A stretch of 64,000 bases of DNA from Rhynchonema sp. JSB1_4 (lineage: Eukaryota; Nematoda; Chromadorea; Monhysterida; Xyalidae), in contig JASAMV010000056.1 in NCBI GenBank assembly GCA_030248065.1, forward strand, positions 1 through 64,000, read 5' to 3'. Positions 36,470 through 49,100 of the stretch are shown in pieces. The notes beneath the pieces are model-generated. The model made no database searches. It was not told where the DNA came from and worked only from the letters and a program-made list of their open reading frames with translations. The position numbers and the translations under genes were made by a program. Within the stretch, counting starts at the first letter, position 1. Every line of letters starts with the position of its first letter.

Positions 36470-39400
36470 TCATACAAGCACATAAACATCATAAAACGAA
36501 TTAACAAATTCACAAACTTTAAAAAAATCAATCAGCGTGGAACAGTCGGTCGTAAGAAAAAAATTAAAAAAAAAAAACAATAATGCTCGTGATTTGTCTG
36601 TGCCAATTTTTTCACGACGATGTATCTGAAAAAGCCATCGCGAACAAAAAAAACAGATCATAAATGAAACTAACGGAGGCCAGGATGTCGATTCAATCCC
36701 GTACCACACGATGCCGGGAGGCGCCGCTGCTTTGTTGCGTGTGTCTTCCTGAATGCGTGTATCGAGAGGGTTGCTCTCGTACAAATGACACCAACCGCCG
36801 CCAAAACTGCAGATGTTGTGGGGAGTAAGATGGGCTCAGATTGGAAATCGGTTGAACTTTCTACACAATTACCTAAAAATGAATGGTGTTTGCCATAATT
36901 TCTTCAAAAAATCTGGTATTCAGGTTTGGTTACCGGAAACTCTATATACAAGGGAGGGGCCCTATTTTTCACTGCCCGCATTTTGGGGGCCGCACTCTGG
37001 GGGGCCCTATCTGCTCACTGACCCGAAAAGCCAAAATCCGAAGAGTAGGCCTGTAGATGTGAATAAGACTGACGTGAACATAAAGTCCCCGAGTCTTCGA
37101 GCCAGGCCAGCAATTTTGGACATTGGAAGGTCATCAAATTATGGCCATGTTAAAATTTAATTAATGACATCGTAATTTAACACCGTACATACCCGAACGA
37201 CTGACATGTTGGTGCCTGGTAGCACTTCTCAAAGCAGCCTTGTTCGCTGTTGCCGCTGCTCTTGGCAAGCGCCGTGCCCTGACTGGATTGTGTGATGAGG
37301 TGTTCCTGAGCACGAATTTATAGCAGATTATCTACAGGGTGACCCAACAAGCACGAAAGCACTTTTGTGAGGCTTAACATTTCAGCCGTTATGGCACGTG
37401 GAGAAACTTCTAGGAGTGTGTTCGTAAGCATGCTAGTTTTTTAGGAGTATGGTCAAAATTTGAAATTCGGCGGGGTTGAGTGCTTTGATGAATAAGCTGA
37501 GCCAAGTTTTGTGAAGGACCTGTTCGCAGGGTGTTTTTGCACGCGTTTGAAAGCAGACTATTTTAGCCGTAACACATTCACCGAAGTATTCGAGTACAGA
37601 CCCATGGGGCTCTATTTGGAAATAAAAATAATTTTTAAAATCCGATTTCCCACCTACTACCGAATAGAGTCCCAGGGGCTGTAACCGGCAAACTCCTGTA
37701 CGTTAGGAGATTAAATTTTAACCAAAAAACTATCCATCGCCCACGCTTTCGAATATAAATACAAAGGGACCTCCATGTGTCACCACGGCCTTACAAAATG
37801 GTTTCCATTGTTTTTTTTGGCTGTGTATGTCATCCGCAATATCAGATGAACCGAGGATGTGTTAGCAAACTGCGAGAGACTTTCGGTTATAGTCATTGAG
37901 CGCATGCTTTCTAATGTTTCTCACGCATACAGGTGAAAGACTGGCTTGAACGTACATGCATCTTTGCTTCTTCGACACGCTGCGAATGCCGAAGGCAAAG
38001 GTGTAGCGAATCAACTTTCATTAAGCGAAACGAGCTTACCAGTCTGTGGTTCGCCGCGGCGATGTACTGTTCGCTGTACTTTTTGTAAGTCGGGTATGAG
38101 CCGGTATCTAAAAATAATATTCGAAACATTTATGCACATATGTTACATTTTCGTGCGTTCGAGAACGGCTTTGTTGTTCTTCTCAACCACCGCGGGTGCC
38201 CGCGCGTTGAACACCCCAGTGGAAATTGTTTCACTTGCGTCGCTTTAGTCTGTGAATATTTTGGATATGCATAATTAAGTCCGATAGCCTGTTCATTTAC
38301 GGCTAGAACTAAAGCAAGGTTTGGATTTAGTTAAGTACATAGCCATGGCGACCAGCCGCTGAAGGTCTCAAAAGTTTGGTCACGGTAGAAGAGATAGCCG
38401 TAAATTTCGCTCCTACCGTGACAAACTTTTTCCAATGGCTATCACTGGTCGCCAAAGACTTTAGGAACATACAGTGTATGTAGGTACGTATTCATCCAAT
38501 TAAAGCCAAGCATTGTTTCAAAATTCTGCCGAAAATGCGATGCGTAACTTCCACATATCTAAAATAGCCATCAAACTTGACATATTGGTGCCCGATCTAT
38601 TTATGCGTAAAGATCTCAAAGATCGCCTGATCGATCCTGAACATAAAACCTACGATGTTCGCAAACGTATGCCAGTTTGACGTTGATGTCGCACGGTGCC
38701 AGCGTCTCGCCCGGATACTGCAGACACACTGAGTCGCCAGAGTTGTGCACAAGTGACGTGTCCCAGGGCACCACACTGGTCATTTGGGCCATGGCCCCCG
38801 CGTCGGCGGTCATCACTTGCCAGTACAGTTTGCCTGTGGAATATTGTAATATTATTCGAGCGTTTTTAGGTCGTGCTGGAGGAACTATTCCGCGACTTTT
38901 CAGGCCCGGAAGTTCGGGCCCGACCTTTTCAGGCCCAGTTTTTCAGGCCCGGCCGATCTAGGCCCAGCATATTGATTTATTTATAGGCTTAGGCTTAGGC
39001 TCCAGCCGGGCTTGAATCGGCCGGGCCTGAACCTGTGCCCCGGGACTGAACCGTCGCACGATAGAGCTGTTGTGACCCTGTGGGATACCTGTGAACATGA
39101 ACCGAAATGAAACTGGAAAAAGTGACAAACTAAAGGATCTGTTACTATGAGCTTGCTCCATTCGATCAGGCATTGCTTCTTTTGAAAAAAACAAGCAACA
39201 AACCGACACAGTGAAGCTCCACAAAAATTATCATGATCACACCATAACTGAGTTGGCTCTGCCTTGACCGGAAAGACAGACAGTGGCTAACCATCATAGT
39301 AGGCCCAATGACCGCCGATCTTAGACTCATAGAGATGTTTGTTTCCCTGTTGGTTCTCTACTTTGTGATTCCTGAGCAGACCGACGCGAATTTGGCCACT

Positions 39401-41046
39401 TCCACCCGAATTTTCCACAGCTTTCTTGATGTATCTGAAAAATCGCGCGTTTCGCGAATTACTGCAACAGCAGATTTTGCGAGTTTTGAGTCTCGAGCCC
39501 ACGAACGTGTGGTTCAGTGGTTCCAGAGCTAGGATTGGTCCGAGGATGTCAGGCCTAACTGTATGCAGAGCAGTGGCGGATCCAGCTTCCGGCCAAAGGG
39601 GGGCAAGTCCCAAAAGTCAATTGTATCTAGTGTATGTTTGATTTTTTAAAGTCCGTTTTTATCCAGTGTTTGTTTTTGTAATTGGGCGATTTTAAGCTAA
39701 TCATCACACGAAATATGAGCATGCGCGCGTAGCGCGCGAAATTTTTGCACTTTTTGCACGCGCGACGGCCAAATTCCAATGATATGACCAACCAACCTCG
39801 CTCGATGTTCCCCGATCGGCAGGGCCAGACGTCCATATTTGCCCTGTTTCTTTGTAGCGCGACATTTGCGTTGCGCCTGCAACATCGCTGTCTTTCTGCT
39901 CATCTGATGTTTCACAATAGGCCTGTGGCCGACAACACTGACCGCTGCCTAGGATCCAGCCAAGTTTGTTTATCGAAAACTTTTAAGCGCCGTAACCATA
40001 TGTAACTATTTCTTTGTTTTAAGTTTCCCAATATTATTCTAAATTCACTTTCTTAAATTTCCATCTATGGGAGTACTGCATAAACAGTACTCTCACAAAC
40101 CAACTCAGCTGTTTCATGAGAACCCAGTTACTGAAATTACTGGGAAATGTTTTCCAAAACTTATACGTTCTCCGAAGAGCACCCTCAACAAACCTAGCGT
40201 ACCAATTTGTTGGCATTTTAGCATTTGCCAGCGCATATACAATCGGAAAACTGAAACAACACCTGCCTGCATGTAGTTCTTCGGTTCACCGTGGTACACG
40301 TAGCAGATACCCTCGTCGGAAAACGAACAGCTGCCTGCAACAACATGCATATTTTCGTGTGAAGACAATCTGATAATTTCTCGACCACCGTGATCCGCGA
40401 GTCACGCAGCAGACTTGGTTACGCGGTCAAAGGGTGGAATTTTCGAAACGGTGTAAAGGTCAGTTGGGCGTAAAGGTCGGTGTAAAGTTCGGTCGAAAGC
40501 TCGGTCGGCGTAGCTCGGTGTAAACGTGAAACATTGCCTGTTATTAACGTGGAATGTTTCAAGTTTACACCGAGGTCTATCACACTGAGCTGTCGACCGA
40601 GCTTTCCATCGACCTTTACACCCAACTGACCTTTACACCGTTTCGAAAATATCACCCAAAGGCTGTGTGCGGTGGGTTGTGCTGCTCCTGGGTGGATATT
40701 TTCGAAACGGTGTAAAGGTCAGTTGGTGTAAAGGACGATGGAAAGCTCGGTCGACAGCTCAGTGTGATAGACCTCGGTGTAAACGTGAAACATTCCACGT
40801 TAATAACAGGCAATGTTTCACGTTTACACCGAGCTACGCCGACCGAGCTTTCGACCGAACTTTACGCCCAACTGACCTTTTCACCGTTTCGAAAATTCCA
40901 CCCTCTGCCACCCACTTTGACCCCTGTGTTCATTACAGTCGTTTTCAATAAAAAAGTGTTTTTTCACCTGTTGCGCCTTCAAGATTTGCAACCAGAATTA
41001 TTGACCACAACATTGAGGCCACAACGCCTTTGACGATGGTTTCCAT
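36470..41046 (-). CDS. Lectin gene F: secreted CTLD plus PAN-like protein, about 355 aa, eight exons
   Basis: Exons (minus): 41046-40968, 40334-40267, 39876-39797, 39434-39292, 38833-38654, 38107-38040, 37305-37193, 36806-36470; phases agree. The signal peptide starts METIVKGVV and is followed by CSFSDEGICYVYH, AQRKC, GRLALPIGEHRAR, QIRVGLLRNH, GGHWAYYDG, VVPWDTSL and AYVCEH. The PAN-like part has GCFEKCYQAPTCQSFG and HLYESNPLD. After TSWPP, where D stops, F stays open for about 75 residues with a poly-Phe stretch, which looks like stop loss into non-coding DNA. Intron 2 would need a GC donor (CAG/GCAGGT). The lectin core is split by an intron of 362 bases not found in E. Genes D, E and F form one tandem group. 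Confidence 0.77.
38365..38455. repeat. Short inverted repeat in gene F intron
   Basis: atagccatggcgaccag and ctggtcgcc, with inner aagtttggtcacggtag / ctaccgtgacaaactt, form a hairpin of about 90 bases. It may be a small fold-back element. Confidence 0.5.
38885..39070. mobile_element. MITE, family 2, full-length copy in gene F intron
   Basis: The left end attccgcgacttttcaggcccg and right end cgggactgaaccgtcgcacgat form an imperfect 21-bp inverted repeat. The interior contains three ttcaggcccg units and gcttaggctccagccggg. It lies between the two lectin-domain exons 39434-39292 and 38833-38654. Confidence 0.75.
40434..40661. mobile_element. MITE, family 5 (GGTGGAATTTTCGAAACGGTGTA), copy 1
   Basis: Ends ggtggaattttcgaaacgg and ccgtttcgaaaatatcacc are inverted repeats. 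Inner units ggtgtaaaggtcggt and agctcggtcg recur in both directions. It lies in intron 1 of lectin gene F, next to an inverted second copy. Confidence 0.75.
40689..40909. mobile_element. MITE, family 5, copy 2, inverted neighbour of copy 1
   Basis: It is the reverse complement of most of 40434-40661 and lies 28 bases from it, so the pair makes a giant inverted repeat of about 475 bases. A third copy is at 55437-55644. Confidence 0.75.
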
Positions 41047-42866
41047 ATTGCTGCTTGCTTTGAATGCTCTTGCTTGCAGCGCATTTACCTGGAGCTGGAG
41101 TTACGTAAAACAAGCATTTGAACTTGCTCTTTGAAGAAGAAACCATTTGCAAAAGCACAGCTAAAACCAACCTAACATACTGTATGTGCATGTGTATCTA
41201 TACACTAGAGCAGCCTAAACTTCGTATACGGCCAATATTGTTGTTAAGATGTTGTGGGAATACCTACGGGGTCCTAATTTTAAATTCCAATGTACAAGTT
41301 TCATCTGCTGACTACCTAATACTATTAGTTTTGGTTACATACCTGCGTGTACCGTTTACCCTTTCAAGACTTCCTGCGATGGGAGACACGACCAAAAACG
41401 ACTTAATTTCCGGGCGAGAATAGTGTCGCGCCTTTGGTCCTGCAAAATCAGGAAACAGAAATTTAAAAAAAGCTCGCGCATGTGGTAACCAGAAAGCGTT
41501 CAGAGCCACATGTATGTAGGCTGCCGAACTTTTGAGCGAGTATCGTCAGACAGTGCAACCTTTTGTGTTTCTCACGCAAATCTTTTGTGTGCACGCGATT
41601 TATTTGGTAAATTTCGATGCAATGTTGTTGTTGTTTGATATGTTTGCGCACCACATATATTCAAACAGGATGAATGGTCAATAAAGTACATACAAGTTGC
41701 TTTCTTATTCCTATCTACCGAAAGCTTCCGTTTGAGCGCAGCATATTTATATTTGAAAGGGGATCTGTAACGTCGTCGATGTGAATGAGCCGGTCCGGCG
41801 GAAAACACGAAAGGATCGCAATTTGATTTTCATCCAACCGCAACAGTAATTTTATTTCGAACTTAGTTACGTATGGAAGCAAGGGAAGGTGTTGTTCCCA
41901 ATATCCAGAGCTTTCGTCACGTACATACTCTATCAAACCACACGTGACAGCAACAGTTTTATTGCTTGTTCCTGCAACGTAGTATTTACGTGTAGTTTCA
42001 GCGTGAACATAGCCAAAATGTTTCAAGACAACTATGAAAAAACTGAATTTCGTAAAATCAGATCACAACTTACAAATGGCAGCTGTGCATTAGCCGAGCC
42101 TGTGACTGTGACTTGCGACCGCTTTACGCACTTGTGCATCGACTGCTGTTGCCTGCATTGAGCCTGCGCAGGCTCAAGGATCGGATGCCTTAGACCTTAG
42201 TCAGCCAAAAGTTGCAGCTGGTAAAGCACAATCACTAAACGTCAGACCACAAAAGCATCTAGCACACCACTTTACACAATTGGGGTTAAAAAGCAATTTT
42301 ACATCATTCCAGCCCGCTTTCCGAAATTCCATTGGGCCCCCCCCCCCCCCCATATTTTCTTAGAGCGCCATTTATCCCCTTTTATCTCACTTCGGGTCGG
42401 GTCTCGGCGGTCTTTAGTTACTCAACAGGAGAAGATTTATCGCCAAAATATTTTTCTTTCTTTGGCCTACTCTGCGCAGAAGGTCATAAGAAAAAGAGGT
42501 ACATAACTATGGCGCGTCTTGAAGTAAAGTTTCACTAAGCCGAAATGCAATCGCCGTACAGTTTGAAGTGCTTCTGATTTATGTTACTGCACGGGTTTAC
42601 GTCAAGTGCCCATAATTAAATGCCGCGTCGATGTTTACAACCAGATGGGTGGGCGGTTCTTTATTGCGTTGAACTTGGACGGGTCCTTTGAATAAAGCGA
42701 AAAATTCTGGCGACCATCCTGCTGACGTAAAAGCTTCTCTTGTCTTTAAATTTTCGAAAACTGTTTGGCAACTTGAACATTTTTGGCACTTTACTTTGCT
42801 TCTCTTTTTAACAGCTACATATACTTAACGGAGATGTGTGCCACATTTTGCTGAGCTCAGGTGAAA
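41047..42866. other. No secure gene; one protein-like frame and a degenerate repeat
   Basis: A minus-strand frame at 41715-42026 (IEYVRDESSGYWEQHLPL, then KFEIKLLLRLDEN) has a beta-strand-like pattern loosely like galectins, but no key sugar-binding residues; support is weak. 42080-42230 carries family-9-like GC blocks (gagcctgcgcaggctc, gttgcagctggt). A run of about 18 C residues lies at 42333-42350. Confidence 0.35.
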
Positions 42867-42986
42867 ATGTTCGGAACAATAAAAAAGGTCAAAGAAGACA
42901 AAAAGGGCGAAAACTATTTCAACCCCGTTCTCTGGAATGTCGATCATCAGATAAAAGTTTCTTTGCTAATTGACGTCAAGCCATAG
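42867..42986 (+). CDS. Possible short exon or 39-aa frame
   Basis: The frame starts MFGTIKKVKEDKKGENYF and continues NPVLWNVDHQ to TAG. The composition is protein-like but the length is short, and there is no signal peptide or neighbouring exon in phase. It may be the first exon of a gene with a donor at AAA/GTTTCT. Weak. Confidence 0.2.
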   Translation: MFGTIKKVKEDKKGENYFNPVLWNVDHQIKVSLLIDVKP

Positions 42987-43689
42987 CAGCAAGGAGCAAC
43001 AAATGCTGTGCAAAAAAGGAACTCGAATTTTTACACTGTTCTCTGAATGTTTTTTGTGGCCGTGTTTTGACATTTTGCGAAAAATTTGTTAATAAAAACG
43101 AATTTTTACACATCGTGCGCAAAATTACGTAACCCGGCTTATTACCAACCGTTCATGCAGTACATACATAACGTTGATGATTTTCCGGCAGAGACAGCCC
43201 TAGAATGCGGAATGCAGAAATTTGCCAGTCCGCGTTTATGTATCTGCTCACAGCCTTAATTGAGTCACGAAATGTTCCAACTTTACAAGGGTGTTAAGAA
43301 ACAGGAATTTTGGAGCCCTCCTTCAGACAAACACACTCTCGCATTTAGTGATGTTTTCCCACGATTCAGTCATCGAAACACAGGCAAAGAGACAAAGCCA
43401 GCAGAACTAATCACTTAGAGGCCAGATACAGTAAGACGTCAATCCCTGATATGGACTCCTGTGACACATCAGGTGCTTTGTACATTTTCTCCATAATGTA
43501 GTTATATTGTATTTGTATCCCCACACGGCATGTTCATTCTTTAATTGTAATGCAGCTGCATGGCCCAATAAAACAGTAATAATGATTATTGCTCGTCCCC
43601 TGCTATTGTCACACAAAAATCCAATCCCTGCTGGTCGTCTGTATTTGGTTTCGCTTCCCGGTGTTTCGTGTTTATATTCGTTTGTTCCG

Positions 43690-43843
43690 CGACATTTCAG
43701 GCCCGACCGTTTCAGGCCCAGTTTCTCAGGCCCGGCCGATTTAGGCCCAGCATGTTTGACCCATTTATAGGCTTATAGTAGGCTTAGGCTCCAGCCGGGC
43801 CTGAACCTGTGCCCCGGGACTGAACCGTCGCACAATCAGGGTT
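43690..43843. mobile_element. MITE, family 2
   Basis: cgacatttcaggcccgacc at the left and gggactgaaccgtcgcacaat at the right, with the usual ggcttaggctccagccggg interior. It abuts the family-1 element that begins at 43838. Confidence 0.7.
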
Positions 43844-44618
43844 GGATTAAAAAATTTTTTTATTATCGAACTTTTTTTAAAAAAAAAAACTTTAAAAATT
43901 TTTTTTTTTAAAAATCACTTTTTTTTATTCCGGACCCCCAAAAAATTGGTTTCTAGAAAAATGAAATTTCTGAAATCATGTTACTTAGGTATGTTTTGAG
44001 GGACACTAAAGAGAACTTCTCCACTGACTTGCATGTTTATGTCGATCACCTGCGATCTAGCCCATTTGGTCATAATTTGAGAACCCGCCCGAAGGTAACT
44101 CTGTGGGCATATATGACAAAGGGAAGACCAACCTTCTGTTTGTGAATTTGGGGATAAATTTGAAGAGAGATAAAGAGTTACACCACACTCATGTTGTGTG
44201 ACAAAAGCAACAAATGACAAATCCACACAACTGCAAATAGGCGAGCAAAGTGGAGTCTGTCGATAGCTTACGTCGATAGCTCAATAACTGCACAGTATAC
44301 GGTATGGGGTGTCCTATATTATACGTGCAGCGATTGTTGGGATGTCTGGGAACTGTATGAGTCCATTACAACGCCATTTTAAACTGAAATATAAGCGCCG
44401 CAAGCGATTTTTTGAGAATGATGAGCAATAAAACGCATGAAAACATACATTTTTACCTTAAAAAAGTGAGAAAATAACGAAAAAAAGGGGAAAAATAATA
44501 AAAAAAAGTGGACTTACTTTTTAAAATTTTAAAATAAAAAAAGTGGCCAACTTTTTTTTAAAAAAAAAAATTTTTTTTTTTTACAAAAAAATTTTTACTT
44601 TTTTTTAATCCAACCCTG
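43838..44618. mobile_element. Non-autonomous element, family 1, both ends intact
   Basis: It starts agggttggattaaaaa and ends ttttttaatccaaccctg, a terminal inverted repeat of about 17 bp. The flanks are A/T homopolymer. The interior has ggacactaaagagaac, ctatcgacagactcc in inverse, and ataaaacgcatgaaaaca. No coding frame. Best reference copy for the family. Confidence 0.75.
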
Positions 44619-44619
44619 C

Positions 44620-46150
44620 GCACAATACGTCACGTTAGCCGAGAACTTGGATGGTTTCACAGGTCTTGCTTATCTTGCATGGCTTTTGGTCAACAAGTTA
44701 AATGCTTCCCGTTATCTCTGCAAGTATGTATACGTCATTCGAGCCATAGCAAAAAGCTGCCTGTCACAGCCCTGAGTCTGACAACAACTGGCAGGATGTA
44801 AAAACTTGTTGTGCAACCTTCGCAGAGCAAAAACGAACACAACAGACAAGATAGTCCCGCTTGCTTATTGAATGCGGAAGCCCACACGCTTCCCCAAAAC
44901 AAAATCGCTTGTTCCCCAGCTCTGCTGGCGCTCCAGTGTTTTCATCAACCGTTGGTTGTGGTTCTCCTGCTTGTGCGACAGACACCGTTAAAATGGCGCG
45001 AGGCGACTGCTTCAACGTTGTTTGCGTCATCCCATATCGCCAATACAGCCGGCTGTCAGCCAAAGTCAGCGATCATTCTAAATGTCTGTTCATCTTGGTT
45101 CCTGCGCTAAGATTGTGCCATCACCACCACGCTCAATTTTTAGCTCCTTTGGGATTTTAGCGCGCGGTTGTGTAATATCCCGCTGCTGGCAAGAGCGCCT
45201 TTTCCAACACACATATAGTGGTTCCAACACCAAAGAACCGAAAAGGCGCCTGACCACAGTTTTGTTTTTCGTTTACAGTTGGTCTATATTACACACATAC
45301 ATTGCGCGTTTGTCTATTATTTTACCAACGAACAAACAGAGAGTGTTACCACTATCGTAATAATATAATATGGCCGTCGTTTGGATGAACCGTGCAGAAA
45401 ATCGCGCGCTACGGTGCTGGGTGCCTGGAAAAACATTTGGGGCGAACCAGGATATTAACCTTTTCCTGATGGTGTGCAGATATTGTAGAAAGTTTTGCCC
45501 AAGGAAATTATCAAACTTGAGGAAGTTTAGGCCCGATTTCGTATCTAGGCCTGAATCAATTTTACCTCAAAATTAAGCGCTCTTGCATATTTCCGCTGTG
45601 GGTTGAGCAGGTTCCGCGGCAACATACCTACGATATCTCTTCCGCATAAACACAGGACTCAGAAATTTGAGCTCAACATGCCGAAACCAGGAAGAAAAAC
45701 CGTTAACAACGCACTCCAAACCTCAATTTCCACGAAAAACTGCGTTTCGAAATCCTGGTGCATCAGCAGCCCAGCAAAAGTCGACCAATTGGTTTCAGAG
45801 AGCGGCGTAATAAATTTTTACTTATTTTTTACACGATCCGCGCGAGAAAACTACGAAATAAAACTCGGCTAAGATGAGCGCCCTGGCCGCGAACATTATT
45901 ATTATAGCTCGCTTTTTGTGTGTCCGAGGTTTCCGTTTTCCAGTTTTTAGCCAGTTTCCCGCGTCCTCAAGGTTACGGTATGAAACTGTTTTTGTTTCAT
46001 ACGCGTGATTAAACTCGTGCCAAAGTGCAAGTGCCACATTCAATTCTGAAAATGTTGCCTTTTATTCAGTGTCATCCGACTTGCCGAGTGCGTTTTACAG
46101 TTTTCACTGAAACTCAAACGCAAACCGCAAAACCTCAAATTTTCGCTGAA
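44620..46150. other. 1.5 kb without a supported gene
   Basis: Overlapping frames around 44764-45160 exist on both strands in several phases and show no domain. An inverted pair gcgccttttc / gaaaaggcgc lies at about 45190-45255. A small frame at about 45680-45872 (MPKPGRKTVNN) has no support. Confidence 0.4.
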
Positions 46151-49100
46151 ATGCCGATTGACCAGCAGCCAAATAATCAATCAAGATCGCAGCAGCCGCC
46201 CACGAGTAACGCGCACAAGACGTCCACTGGGTCAAATGACGCGAAAGAGTCGCCAACGAAGAAGCACGTCCAGAAAAGTGTGTCAGATGTGCAAGAAAAG
46301 GTCTGGGCTACATTGTTTGTGGCGCTAATTTTGTCACGAAATCGCTTTTCAGACCTTTTCAACTGTGTAGCATTTTAGAAAGGGATAGCCCTGATCCATG
46401 CAAACTGCTTTTCCGCTGCGACGAAACGATATTCCGTTACATTTAGACAAAACTAAAGATTTTACAATTTCAAAAAAAAAATGACAGAGCAGCCCACCCG
46501 GCAGTCCCACACGCCGACGTGACTCCAAATTGACAACACCACAAACTTCGCATCCGGCGCCCTCAGCTGTGGTTGCTCCAGCTGCCGTGCGAAAACATTC
46601 ATCAGCTGATCGGACGAAAGCAAAAGGTCAGCAGCAGTAATGTATTTTGGAAATTTTGTCGGTTCGTTTGTCATAATCTGAGTTCAATCATAATTTTGGC
46701 GAACGTCCCAAAGTTTACATGTAGTAAGTCACAATATAGTCCAAGTACATACAGTATAAGCGAAGTCCCAATATATGTGGAAGGTTCATCTTTGATCTTC
46801 ACTGTGCGATATGCCCACCTAGCTTCAGTGCTTTAAATCCATTTTCTAAACACAATTTTACGGAAGCGTTTTGGTAGCGATTAGATAAATGCGGAATGCG
46901 GAAATTGGTGAGCGGATAAATGCGGAATGGTAAATTTCTGCATACCGCATTCCGCGTTTTTCTGTTCACCTTTGCGGAATGGTGCGCGCTTGGGTGACGA
47001 TAACAACTTCCAGCATGCTGATCTCAAGTGTTGCGTGTTAACGCAAACAGCAACTGAGATGTTTGACCTTTGAACAAAAGCATAAATTTACTTGCAGGAA
47101 TTCAAAATTCCGCAAAGGTGAGCAGATAAATGCGGAATGCGGAATGCAGAAGTTTGCCATTCCGCATTTATCTAATCGCAGCCTGTGGAATCTGTAATTG
47201 CAGTTGTTGGGCATCGTGCCACTCTATGACCATTCTCACGTCTGAGCCTTCGGTTCCTTTGAACTGAGTACTGCACAGGCCAGGTTGTTAATTAAAAATA
47301 TCTTTTAAAAAAAGCTCGTTAATTAAATTTTTTTTAACCCTGGCACAGGCACGTTGGGCATTACCGGTGTCGCACCCATGCACAAGCAGCAACAATTAAG
47401 CACCTCGCTGACGAGGTTCATTGGACCTGGTCACAGAGTCAAAGTATATCATAGTCAACACTCCATCCATCCAACCCCGGAAGGCTCACATGATGCTAAA
47501 TTGTGATGACACATCTTGTCATGCACACCTTTTGCAGTGCGCCAACTGCCTCCCAATTTCGCCAGCCAGCCCACCGAGCAGCATTCAAATCAGCCAATCA
47601 AGCCTTCGAAAGCACTCACGTCCAGCCAATTGACCGATTTGACCAATCAGCGCAGTGGTAGTAAAGCGCCGTCCATAGCATCGACTAGTAGCACAGGTAG
47701 ATGACCTGTTTTGATTGTTATTCACTTTAGCTAACCTGTCGCATCACTGGCCCGTGAATAAGAAACAACTTGAATCGGCGGGGATTGAACTGGATGTTTC
47801 ACGCACACAGTATAACATACACCGGAACTGTGTATCTCCTTGGCATTCAGGCACATCCAGTTCAATGCATCGTCCGATCACAATCGCCAACCACAACGTC
47901 ACCGGGCCGCTGCCCCCTGGTCATACGGCTGGGTCGCGTCTGAGTCTCGACCCACCCAGGGGGTCGGAAGGGGTCGTACGATATTCGTCGCATTACCTTT
48001 ATGATGGCAGTTTTCCGCCCGAAGACTTCTATGGCGGGCGGAGTGGCGTGGAACAACACTTGAAAGATGCAAGGTTGGGCTTTGTTTGGCGTGTGGGCAT
48101 TGATCCTGGCTGTGAATTGTTCCAATACTTTCGATTAAATTTCGGACGACTCATAACCCTTTTTTTGGAGCATTCGCGTCACAAAAGTCCCATTAAACGC
48201 AGGAGGTTATGAATACTGTTTTTGAAAAAGGAAACAGCAATAACCCTTAATGTATGTATAGAACATGAGTTATTCACCGCCTAGGTTTCGTTGTTTTGAA
48301 AGCTTTATTCTTGAACATTGGCTGATGACTCCCATAAAGCCGAATGTAAAAAACAAAGTTCAACACGTGTGGCTCTTCGTTGCAGCTCCTTCTTGTTTAT
48401 GCGCCTGGAATCTTTCAAAAGTAGACAGCCAGCTGTCATTCCATCTCTGAAAAAGTGCCGAGTTTTAACTGAAACCAAATCCTGGCTGAAAATAATACCG
48501 TTGGAAAGAATGCAATTTGCCAGGAAACGTTCTTTGTTGACACACCTTTCACGACATGTTGTCATATGGAGTCAGACTTACCGAAAGTTTTTTTAACCAT
48601 TTTGTGGCATTTATGAGCTTTTCTGTGCAGAAATTTTCAAAATTTATCAAAATCTTACTTTCTTCAGATTTATGGACCAATCACTGATATCATACGACAG
48701 TACGGCCGATTCGGGGTCAACAAAGTCCACCATACGAATGGTCAGTTCGCTAAAATATTTCTTATTTATTTCCTCAGATGTGTTTGCATTTTTTAATTGC
48801 CGCCAACATGAATCAGGTTCAATTTCAGGTGAATTTCCGTGACCCGATCGTGACATCGGTTGACGGCGATATGGACAGGCTAAATGGTGAGATAAATGGC
48901 GGAACGCAACCGTTTGAGGTGGGTTGACGCTGGCGAAATTTGTCTGCTCTCTGGCACTGACGATGACCTGGTGCACCACAGCCCCTGTTCGCATGTCTGC
49001 TGTGCGTGAAAATACTGGTAAAACGTGCAACAAAGTATTTGGATAACGGAAGAATTTCCTGATTTTGACCAGCGTGTTCTACACTGGTCAAAAGTAATCA

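Noticed and set aside
41715..42026. Galectin on the minus strand
   Set aside because: Beta-strand-like pattern only; the conserved sugar-binding residues are missing.
47862..48125. Minus-strand frame of 87 codons
   Set aside because: Antisense shadow of exon 5 of the four-pass gene.
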